Source: Methylotenera_A sp031381645 (GTDB lineage Bacteria > Pseudomonadota > Gammaproteobacteria > Burkholderiales > Methylophilaceae). From it: 5,443 nt of DNA. A program made the translations under genes and the position numbers. Below, piece by piece: positions 1 through 5,443 of the stretch; within the stretch, counting starts at the first letter, position 1; every line of letters starts with the position of its first letter. Under the pieces are notes generated by a model. It saw nothing but the letters and a program-made list of their open reading frames with translations. It was not told where the DNA came from and did not search any database. The stretch lies in the NCBI GenBank assembly GCA_031381645.1, contig JANMYB010000043.1:1-5443 (forward strand), read 5' to 3'.

Positions 1-10
1 TTGCGTTTTA

Positions 11-51
11 GCCCCTCGCCCGCAAGCGGGAGAGGGGTTGGGGTGAGGGGC
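11..51. repeat. REP-like palindromic intergenic repeat, G-rich
   Basis: Positions 12-23 and 26-37 form an imperfect hairpin: 12-bp arms, one mismatch, AA loop. It is followed by TTGGGGTGAGGGGC, whose last seven bases (45-51) can also pair with 11-17, so two alternative folds exist. From memory, the general form (a C-rich/G-rich palindrome followed by TTGGGGTGAGGG) recurs between genes in many proteobacterial genomes. Only one copy is visible, so its repeat status is inferred. No open reading frame covers it. The element lies beyond the terminator of the DUF4139 gene, a typical place for such repeats. Confidence 0.55.
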
Positions 52-65
52 TGCGCTGACTTAAG

Positions 66-93
66 CTAGATTTTTCGTTTTACTCAGAATGAC
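66..93 (-). repeat. Possible degenerate dispersed repeat (GTCATTCTGAG type)
   Basis: On the minus strand this reads GTCATTCTGAG, then TAAAACGAAAAATCTAG. It matches, with about four differences in 28 bases, a sequence I recall as common between genes in many bacteria (GTCATTCTGAG followed by CGAAGCGAAGAATCTAG). The match is from memory, only one copy is in the window, and the A-rich differences suggest a decayed copy if it is one. It sits 14 bp from the REP-like palindrome and 8 bp from the terminator stem. Confidence 0.3.
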
Positions 94-94
94 A

Positions 95-149
95 AAAATA
101 GAGATGCCCTGCAAACCGCATGGATATTGGCTTGCAGGGCATCTTTTTT
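95..149 (-). terminator. Rho-independent terminator after the DUF4139 gene, probably bidirectional
   Basis: A perfect 13-bp inverted repeat (102-114 with 132-144, AGATGCCCTGCAA / TTGCAGGGCATCT) encloses a 17-nt loop. On the minus strand the stem is followed by CTATTTTTG, a usable U-tract, and it begins 24 bp past the DUF4139 stop codon. On the plus strand it is followed by six T (144-149), so it could also stop a transcript coming from the left. Whether a convergent gene lies left of the window cannot be seen. Confidence 0.85.
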
Positions 150-168
150 AGATTAATTTAAACACTAT

Positions 169-1632
169 TTAATACTTTACTTGCGCTCTATATGTCAGCG
201 TGGTTTTGCCTTCCGCTGGAATATCAATCTTCCACAAAGCTAAGTGGCTATTGGCTTTGGTGTGTGGTGCGCTCTCGCTCACTATCTTCCAATCGCCGCC
301 AATTGGCTCTTGTACCGTCACAGTCACTTTCTCTTTTTTAGCATTTTTAAGGGTAAGTTCATAAGCGCTCTCATATGCGCTATGGCCTTTTTGTGGGTTA
401 GGTAATAACTTAAAGTCAGTTTGCTTTTTGTCCGCAGTCACGTCAAACGCTTCGCCGAGTTTCAGGCGCACGGTCTCATTTTTGGGTGTGTGGTCAATGT
501 TATCTTCGCCCACAAATTGCGCATTGCCTTTGCTATCTTTTTTGTACACGCGCAATACGCCTTTTGGTAACGGCATACCGAGCTTGCTGGCTTCTTTATT
601 ATCAAACTCAACAAATACGCCTACTTTCATCTTGGTGCCTATTTCGCCGTATTGGCCTGTGTAATAGTAATCTGCACCTTTTAGCACCAGCTCTTTACGT
701 GCGGGTACGCCAGAAGCGGAAAGTAGCGACACTTGCTTGGTTTGTGCTTCCATAATGTTAGTCGGGCGATCCAGCGTGTATAAATGGTATTCCAGCAGTG
801 ATTCTTCTGCCATTGGTGCAGCAGCGTCCGCCATCATCACCTCACCACGCATGGTTTTTGCCATTGGGCGCATTTGTTCTTGCACGCGGTTTACATCACC
901 CGCAACCAATTGCAATTTAGCGTTTTTATAGCTTGCGCCACTGGTGTTGGTGAGCGTGACCCAGCCCGATAAATCGAGCTTATCTTCTTTATCATTCAGC
1001 TCAGCCACGTAATCGGCTTTCCAGCCCAATCCGCCCGTTAAGTAACTCAATTCAACTGTTTGGTCAGTCGCGCCTTTGTTATTGATTTGCGTCACTAAAG
1101 TTGGTCTATCGCGTAAATTTTCTGGCACATCATCATACACAATACGTCCTGGCAAACCAGTTTCGATACGGTTGCCAATCTTTAACACGACGCCGTTATT
1201 GGCAGATAGCACAGTGGCTTTCTCAACCGTTTCTGCACCCGTTGCTGGGTTTGTTTTAATAATGCTAACGGTTTTGCCGACATATTTCTCTAACATTTTT
1301 TGTGGAGTGAGCAAATCGAAATCGAAATTTTGCTCTAATAGCATCAGGCTACCAGGCGCGTTAATGCTACGTAGTAGGGCAGTCTCTGGGCGCATTTGCG
1401 CGCTCACATCGCGCATAGCAAGAGCGTTTAAACCAGTTTTTAAATTTACCTTACGCGTATCTTTCACTAGCGCCAAATCTTGGTTATAAATTGTCACGGC
1501 AACACTTTGCTGGTCAGTTAACGTGCTTCTAGCTTCTACTAGGTTGTTTACTTCTGTTTTATCCAAAGCATTGGCTCCTGTAAAAAATGCCGAAAGAATG
1601 GCTAATGAAATGATTTTTTGTTTTAAGCGCAT
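169..1632 (-). CDS. Exported DUF4139 domain-containing protein, function unknown
   Basis: This 487-residue protein has a standard Sec signal peptide: basic start (MRLKQK), hydrophobic core at 7-18, and ANA at 20-22, predicting cleavage before Leu23 and a periplasmic or outer-surface product. The rest is beta-rich, with no further membrane segment. Residues about 43-110 form an N-terminal domain (VAVTIYNQDLALVKDTR) as in other DUF4139 proteins. The DUF4139 region spans about 185-487, with typical blocks YLTGGLGWKADY (197-208), LSGWVTLTNTSG (221-232), LVAGDVNRV (242-250) and the final GKTTLTYRAQVKY. A Met-rich, flexible-looking stretch at 251-278 interrupts this domain. I chose the ATG at 1632 because it gives the signal peptide and has GGAGA 6 nt upstream. 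An in-frame ATG at 1782 would add 50 residues that hide the signal peptide and overlap maf. Family members have no established biochemical role that I know of. It may be co-transcribed with maf or use its own promoter. Confidence 0.88.
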   Translation of the reverse strand: MRLKQKIISLAILSAFFTGANALDKTEVNNLVEARSTLTDQQSVAVTIYNQDLALVKDTRKVNLKTGLNALAMRDVSAQMRPETALLRSINAPGSLMLLEQNFDFDLLTPQKMLEKYVGKTVSIIKTNPATGAETVEKATVLSANNGVVLKIGNRIETGLPGRIVYDDVPENLRDRPTLVTQINNKGATDQTVELSYLTGGLGWKADYVAELNDKEDKLDLSGWVTLTNTSGASYKNAKLQLVAGDVNRVQEQMRPMAKTMRGEVMMADAAAPMAEESLLEYHLYTLDRPTNIMEAQTKQVSLLSASGVPARKELVLKGADYYYTGQYGEIGTKMKVGVFVEFDNKEASKLGMPLPKGVLRVYKKDSKGNAQFVGEDNIDHTPKNETVRLKLGEAFDVTADKKQTDFKLLPNPQKGHSAYESAYELTLKNAKKEKVTVTVQEPIGGDWKIVSESAPHTKANSHLALWKIDIPAEGKTTLTYRAQVKY

Positions 1633-1638
1633 AACAAA

Positions 1639-1643
1639 TCTCC
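1639..1643 (-). promoter_or_regulatory. Ribosome binding site of the DUF4139 gene
   Basis: The minus strand reads TTTTGGAGATTTGTT before ATG 1632. GGAGA lies 6 nt from the start codon, the clearest Shine-Dalgarno in the window. It decides the start, because the longer in-frame ATG at 1782 lies inside maf and would bypass the signal peptide. Confidence 0.8.
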
Positions 1644-1758
1644 AAAATGAATGAAATGGGTGCGGTTGAAAGGCCAGTAAAGCGCATTTTAGCCGCAATA
1701 CTTTGTTAAACGTGACTGATACCAGAATGGGGTTAAATTTCTGAAAATATTTATAAAA

Positions 1759-1789
1759 ATTATAGTACCTCAACGCCTTCATTTTGCAA
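1759..1789 (-). promoter_or_regulatory. Weak candidate sigma-70 promoter for the DUF4139 gene
   Basis: A perfect TATAAT -10 box (minus strand, 1764-1759) overlaps the maf stop codon. TTGCAA (1789-1784), matching four of six bases of the -35 consensus, lies 19 bp upstream, longer than the ideal 17. It would give a leader of roughly 120 nt before ATG 1632. The surroundings are AT-rich, so chance matches are likely, and co-transcription with maf is an equally good explanation. Confidence 0.25.
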
Positions 1790-2341
1790 CATGGTGACTA
1801 GCTTAATTAAAGGCAGGCCAATTAATGCGTTCGGGTCTTCGCCTATCATGCGCTCAATCAGCGCAACACCTAGCCCTTCTGATTTCGCGCTGCCTGCGCA
1901 TTGATAGGGCTGCTCTTTGCTTAAATAACTTTCGATTTGTTCGTCCGTCAGTTGCCTAAAGCGCACCAAATAGGGCACAACTTGCGCTTGCATAGTGTTT
2001 GTCGCGGCATTATATAAACACAATGCGCTATGAAAAGTCACCTCACGTCCACGCATTTTTTGTAATTGCTTGGTCGCGTTTTGATGATTGCCTGGCTTTC
2101 CCAACTGCTCGCCATCAATCGTGGCGACTTGGTCGCAGCCAATGATGAGCGCGTGTGGATATTCTGCGCCTATCTTTTTGGCTTTTTCTTGCGCCAGTCG
2201 TAGCGCAGTTTCATGCGGCTTCTCATCAGCAAGCGGTGTTTCTTCTATCTTGGGCGAAATGCTAGTAAACGGAATTAGCAGCTTTTGCAAAAGCTGCCGC
2301 CTGTACTCTGAAGAAGAAGCCAAAATTAGAGTTTGTTTCAT
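1760..2341 (-). CDS. yceF: Maf family nucleotide pyrophosphatase, YceF type (7-methyl-GTP pyrophosphatase)
   Basis: This is a complete 193-residue cytoplasmic protein, close to the usual length of E. coli YceF. Maf enzymes hydrolyse nucleoside triphosphates to monophosphate and pyrophosphate. The YceF branch prefers 7-methyl-GTP, while the YhdE branch acts on dTTP and UTP, and both are viewed as clearing modified or unwanted nucleotides. Visible motifs are the phosphate-binding start LILASSSEYRR (5-15), IIGCDQV (66-72) with putative catalytic Asp70, and LGKP (80-83). The block CAGSAKSEGLG (148-158) and DPNALIGLPLI (169-179) match YceF rather than YhdE, so the branch is assigned with good confidence. 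The only in-frame ATG at this end is 2341. Upstream bases (AATAAAAACC) offer no Shine-Dalgarno. The gene starts 21 bp after the tail of the pycB terminator, and its stop codon lies 127 bp before the DUF4139 start. Substrate specificity is inferred from the motifs alone. Confidence 0.93.
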   Translation of the reverse strand: MKQTLILASSSEYRRQLLQKLLIPFTSISPKIEETPLADEKPHETALRLAQEKAKKIGAEYPHALIIGCDQVATIDGEQLGKPGNHQNATKQLQKMRGREVTFHSALCLYNAATNTMQAQVVPYLVRFRQLTDEQIESYLSKEQPYQCAGSAKSEGLGVALIERMIGEDPNALIGLPLIKLVTMLQNEGVEVL

Positions 2342-2362
2342 GGTTTTTATTCGATGTTTTGT

Positions 2363-2398
2363 ATAAATAAAAAGCCGACAGGGTTATTCTGTCGGCTT
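2363..2398 (-). terminator. Rho-independent terminator of the pycAB operon
   Basis: A 10-bp stem (2372-2381 with 2389-2398; minus strand AAGCCGACAG / CTGTCGGCTT) with a 7-nt loop is followed on the minus strand by TTTTATTTAT. It starts 21 bp after the pycB stop codon, a normal position for an intrinsic terminator. It separates pycAB from maf, although the broken T-tract suggests that some read-through is possible. Confidence 0.85.
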
Positions 2399-2419
2399 AT
2401 CCGTTAAATTACAACCATA

Positions 2420-4267
2420 TTATTCGGGCTGAATTTCAAGTAAAGATTCATCTGGCGTAACGCTATCGCCTTTGGTTACATGTACGGCAACTACAGTACC
2501 AGTGGTTGAGGCTTGGATTTCGTTCTCCATTTTCATGGCTTCAATCACCAATACGCCATCACCAGCTTTCACTTTATCACCCACTTTGGCCTTAACAGCG
2601 ACAATGGTGCCTGGCATAGCAGTGGTGACGCAACCTGCGTGGTGAGGGCGCGGGCGACCACTCGATGTGAGTGAAGCTTTCTTTTTACCGCTAGTTTTTG
2701 CACCATTACTGCCGCCACCAACCTCAATTTCATCCAAAGTCTCGACGATGACTTCTTCTGCGATGCCATCGACAGAAACATAGAACGGACGTTTTTCTTC
2801 GCCTGCATGACCACTACCCGTGAGCTTAATGTGGAAGGTTTCGCCGTGCAATGTGACGTTAAATTCGTTCGGAGCAAAACGTGCAGAAGACGTATTAGCC
2901 GCATCTTTGGTTTGTAATGCCTCAGGTTTTAAGCTACCTGCGTTGCGTTCTTGCAGAAAAGTTTGCCCAATATCTGGGAACATGGCATAAGTCAAAACGT
3001 CTTCTTCAGATTTGGCAATGCGCTCAGATTCAGCCTGTAATTTCGCCATTTCTGGTTCTAACAAATCGGCAGGGCGACAAGTAATCACCTCACCATCACC
3101 AACAGCTAATTGCTTCACTCTATCGTTTACTGGCGCTGGTGCTTTGCCATACTGACCGAGAAAATAGTTTTTAACTTCGTTGGTAATCGACTTGTAGCGT
3201 TGTCCCGTCATTACGTTTAGCACGGCTTGTGTACCGACAATTTGCGAGGTCGGCGTGACTAGTGGAGGATAACCTAAATCCTCACGTACACGTGGAATCT
3301 CAAGCAATACTTCATCTATGCGGCTAAGCGCGCCTTGTTCTTTTAATTGGTTAGATAGGTTAGAAATCATGCCGCCTGGCACCATATTCACCAAGACTCT
3401 AGTATCTACGCCTGTAAAGTCACTTTCATATTGCCAGTATTTTTTGCGTACTTCACGGAAATAGGCGGTGATTTCTTGCAACTTAGCTAATTCAATACCA
3501 GTATCGTATTTGGTGCCTTGTAAGGCCGCCACCATACTCTCGGTGGAAGGGTGGCTTGCACCTTCTGCAAAAGATGAGTTACAAGTATCAATCACTGACG
3601 CGCCATTTTCAACGGCCTTCATCAAAGCAATGCTCGCAAAGCCGCTTGTAGCATGACTGTGCACGTGTATAGGCAAGTTTACGGCTGCTTTTAACGCTTT
3701 GACTAAATCGCCCGCCGCAGTAGGTGTGAGCAAACTGGCCATATCTTTAATGCCAATGCTATCAGCGCCAATTTCCTCAAGCTCTTTTGCCATGGCCACA
3801 AAATAGTTAATGTCGTGCACTGGGCTGGTGGTGTATGACAGTGTGCCGATAGCATGTTTTTTTACTTTTTTTACTGCTTTAATGGCTTCGCGCAAGTTGC
3901 GCACGTCATTCATGGCATCAAATACGCGGAACACATCCACGCCATTATCGGCAGATTTTTTAACAAACGCATGCACCACATCATCAGAATAATGGCGGTA
4001 ACCCAGTAAGTTTTGGCCGCGCAACAACATATTAATTTGACTGTTCGGTAGCGCTTTACGAAGCTTGGCAAGGCGTTCCCACGGATCTTCTTTTAGGAAG
4101 CGCACGCACGCATCAAAGGTGGCGCCGCCCCAAGCCTCAATCGACCAAAAACCAATAGCATCTAGCTTGGCACAAATCGGCAGCATATCTTCGGTACGCA
4201 TACGCGTTGCGATTAAGGATTGATGTCCATCGCGTAAAACCAGTTCTGTGATGTGTATTTTGCTCAT
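2420..4267 (-). CDS. pycB: Pyruvate carboxylase subunit B (carboxyltransferase and biotin carrier)
   Basis: This complete 615-residue protein transfers the carboxyl group from carboxybiotin to pyruvate, forming oxaloacetate; biotin is carboxylated by the partner PycA. Three parts are visible. First, an HMGL-like carboxyltransferase barrel (about 3-265) has LRDGHQS (11-17, metal-binding Asp13), Lys174 in GIKDMA (the lysine carbamylated in homologues) and the metal-binding HxH pair His203/His205. Second, a PYC/OadA conserved domain spans about 285-490. Third, a Gly/Ser/Lys-rich linker (about 515-545) leads to a biotinyl domain (about 549-613) with EAMKME and biotinylated Lys579. The ATG at 4267 puts the conserved KIHITELVLRDG at the very N-terminus; only a weak AAGAAA lies upstream. 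The sequence family is shared with oxaloacetate decarboxylase alpha (OadA) and transcarboxylase 5S. Adjacent pycA, plus a terminator instead of decarboxylase beta and gamma genes downstream, favours pyruvate carboxylase. All expected key residues are intact. Confidence 0.93.
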   Translation of the reverse strand: MSKIHITELVLRDGHQSLIATRMRTEDMLPICAKLDAIGFWSIEAWGGATFDACVRFLKEDPWERLAKLRKALPNSQINMLLRGQNLLGYRHYSDDVVHAFVKKSADNGVDVFRVFDAMNDVRNLREAIKAVKKVKKHAIGTLSYTTSPVHDINYFVAMAKELEEIGADSIGIKDMASLLTPTAAGDLVKALKAAVNLPIHVHSHATSGFASIALMKAVENGASVIDTCNSSFAEGASHPSTESMVAALQGTKYDTGIELAKLQEITAYFREVRKKYWQYESDFTGVDTRVLVNMVPGGMISNLSNQLKEQGALSRIDEVLLEIPRVREDLGYPPLVTPTSQIVGTQAVLNVMTGQRYKSITNEVKNYFLGQYGKAPAPVNDRVKQLAVGDGEVITCRPADLLEPEMAKLQAESERIAKSEEDVLTYAMFPDIGQTFLQERNAGSLKPEALQTKDAANTSSARFAPNEFNVTLHGETFHIKLTGSGHAGEEKRPFYVSVDGIAEEVIVETLDEIEVGGGSNGAKTSGKKKASLTSSGRPRPHHAGCVTTAMPGTIVAVKAKVGDKVKAGDGVLVIEAMKMENEIQASTTGTVVAVHVTKGDSVTPDESLLEIQPE

Positions 4268-4274
4268 AATTTTA

Positions 4275-4280
4275 TTTCTT
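4275..4280 (-). promoter_or_regulatory. Weak ribosome binding site of pycB in an AT-rich spacer
   Basis: AAGAAA lies 7 nt before ATG 4267 and is the only purine-rich match to a Shine-Dalgarno. The whole 47-bp gap between pycA and pycB (4268-4314) has only four G/C bases. It contains no terminator-like stem, which fits co-transcription of the two subunits. Confidence 0.4.
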
Positions 4281-4314
4281 TATGATTATGTTTAAAATTA
4301 AAAAAACTTAAAAA

Positions 4315-5443
4315 TTAAATACCTTCGTGCGCTGCAATGGCCGCTGAAATTGCCGCTGCAAAAAGTTCTGGTGGCAGCTCCGTGGCGTAATTGGTGAGTT
4401 CAGGATGCGTTTCTACGAAACTAGTGTTGAAGCTCGCATTTTTAAAGTCTGGGTGCTTCATAATTTCCTGATAGTACGGAATCGTAGTTTTAACGCCATA
4501 GACGACCATATCGCCCAAAGCGCGGCGACCACGCTCGACTACGCTTGGCCAATCTAGCGCCCAAACTGTAAGTTTGGCACACATAGAGTCGTAATAGGGC
4601 GGAATCACATAGCCTGAGTAAATAGCTGCATCCATGCGCACGCCAGGGCCGCCAGGTGAGTAATAGCGAGTAATTTTACCAAAGCTAGGCAAGAAATCAT
4701 TTTTAGGATCTTCTGCATTAATACGATACTCCATGGCAAAGCCACGGAAGCTAATCTCGCTTTGTTTATATTGTAGCGGTAGGCCATAGGCGATACGGAT
4801 TTGCTCTTGCACAATATCCACACCTGTAATGGTCTCAGTCACAGTGTGCTCTACCTGCAGGCGCGTGTTCATTTCCATGAAATAAAAATTGTTATTCTGA
4901 TCCAGCAAGAATTCTACCGTGCCAGCATTTTCATAACTCACTGCTTTGGCCGCTTTAACCGCCAAGCCGCCAATATAATCACGTTGCGCTTGGCTTAATT
5001 GTGGTGAAGGGGCAATTTCTATTAACTTTTGATTGCGGCGCTGTATCGAGCAATCACGCTCAAACAAATGGATGACACTGCCTTGGCTATCGGCCATGAC
5101 TTGCACTTCAATATGCCGCGGTGTGACCACGCATTTTTCTAAAAACACTTCTGGTTTACCGAAGGCTTTGCTTGCCTCACTAATCACGCGGTCATAATTG
5201 GTAAGCAAATCCTTTTCGTTATCGCAACGACGAATACCACGCCCGCCACCGCCATTAGTAGCTTTCAGCATCACTGGGTAGCCAATTTTTTTAGCTAAGG
5301 CGACCGCTTCATCTAAATCAGCTAAGTTGCCGTCGCTGCCAGGAGTGCAGGGGATGCCTGCGCCAGTCATAGCCTTACGTGCTTCAATTTTATCGCCCAT
5401 TTGGCGGATCACGGAGGCATTTGGCCCAATGAATTTAATACCG
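4315..5443 (-). CDS. pycA: Pyruvate carboxylase subunit A (biotin carboxylase), 5' end missing
   Basis: The last 375 residues are present. The frame is open to the right edge, where it reads GIKFIGPNAS, a block normally about 105 residues into biotin carboxylases, so roughly 100 N-terminal residues (the first biotin carboxylase domain) are lost. The GTG at 5412 is an internal valine, not a start. The protein uses ATP to carboxylate biotin on PycB. In visible numbering: ATP-binding Lys60 and glycine loop GGGGRG (64-69), HIEVQ (110-114), ERDCSIQRRNQK (128-139), metal-ligand Glu177 (GTVEF) and Glu190 in FMEMNTRLQVEH (188-199) with catalytic Arg194, then RINAEDP (240-246) with the biotin-site Arg. 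These belong to the ATP-grasp and C-terminal domains. The same fold is found in AccC of acetyl-CoA carboxylase, but pycB lies 47 bp downstream and no accB is visible. The C-terminal tail past HPEL also fits PycA. The call is safe; the exact carboxylase partner is inferred from context. Confidence 0.92.
   Translation of the reverse strand, partial: GIKFIGPNASVIRQMGDKIEARKAMTGAGIPCTPGSDGNLADLDEAVALAKKIGYPVMLKATNGGGGRGIRRCDNEKDLLTNYDRVISEASKAFGKPEVFLEKCVVTPRHIEVQVMADSQGSVIHLFERDCSIQRRNQKLIEIAPSPQLSQAQRDYIGGLAVKAAKAVSYENAGTVEFLLDQNNNFYFMEMNTRLQVEHTVTETITGVDIVQEQIRIAYGLPLQYKQSEISFRGFAMEYRINAEDPKNDFLPSFGKITRYYSPGGPGVRMDAAIYSGYVIPPYYDSMCAKLTVWALDWPSVVERGRRALGDMVVYGVKTTIPYYQEIMKHPDFKNASFNTSFVETHPELTNYATELPPELFAAAISAAIAAHEGI

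Noticed and set aside
1..168. CRISPR array or RNA gene at the left end
   Set aside because: No regularly spaced direct repeats and no tRNA or rRNA features; the palindromes are explained by a REP-like element and a terminator.
428..931. Several short plus-strand frames antisense to the DUF4139 gene
   Set aside because: They overlap each other and the real gene and show no motifs or start signals.
1076..1489. 137-codon plus-strand frame opposite the DUF4139 gene
   Set aside because: It lies wholly antisense to a convincing gene, has no recognisable domain or ribosome site, and mirrors the codon pattern of the real strand.
1633..1782. Extended 537-residue version of the DUF4139 gene starting at ATG 1782
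   Set aside because: The extra 50 residues resemble translated AT-rich intergenic DNA, overlap the maf end by 23 bp and bury a textbook signal peptide. The ATG at 1632 has a proper GGAGA site.
2569..2904. 111-codon minus-strand frame inside pycB
   Set aside because: It is out of frame within the pycB linker and biotinyl region, where pycB itself is fully conserved; its composition is low-complexity and basic.
2420..4267. Sodium-pumping oxaloacetate decarboxylase alpha subunit (oadA)
   Set aside because: The sequence family overlaps, but a biotin carboxylase gene lies directly upstream and a terminator follows instead of beta and gamma subunit genes.
5410..5412. GTG as the start codon of the biotin carboxylase
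   Set aside because: Upstream in-frame codons to the window edge encode GIKFIGPNAS, a conserved internal block, so the gene continues past the edge.

Overview
The window holds four genes, all on the minus strand, plus a short non-coding left end. In order of transcription (right to left) they are pycA (cut by the right edge), pycB, a Maf-family nucleotide pyrophosphatase of the YceF type, and a secreted DUF4139 protein of unknown function. Base composition is moderate (mid-40s percent GC by eye), and the two-subunit pyruvate carboxylase and YceF-type Maf both suggest a proteobacterium. A betaproteobacterium, possibly a methylotroph of the Methylophilaceae, is a guess from overall protein flavour and cannot be proven here.

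Right half (2363-5443): pycA encodes the biotin carboxylase subunit and pycB the carboxyltransferase plus biotin-carrier subunit. Together they make a two-subunit pyruvate carboxylase (pyruvate + bicarbonate + ATP to oxaloacetate), an anaplerotic enzyme that refills the TCA cycle. A 47-bp, almost pure A/T gap separates them. A hairpin with a T-rich tail directly after pycB closes the operon. No genes for a membrane oxaloacetate decarboxylase (beta or gamma subunit) follow pycB, which supports the pyruvate carboxylase reading.

Middle (1633-2341): the maf/yceF gene begins 21 bp past the tail of that terminator, with no clear Shine-Dalgarno. Its own promoter is therefore either inside the terminator region or it lives on read-through. 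The 127-bp gap after it contains a good ribosome binding site for the next gene and possibly a weak promoter.

Left part (1-1632): the DUF4139 gene has a clear Sec signal peptide and ends 24 bp before a strong 13-bp hairpin that can terminate in both directions. Beyond it lie two short sequences that resemble dispersed intergenic repeats. One is an imperfect palindrome whose G-rich strand also fits a G-quadruplex pattern.

Nothing here looks like an undescribed multi-gene system. This is mainly core metabolism and housekeeping, and the least explained items are the DUF4139 protein and the repeat-rich left end.
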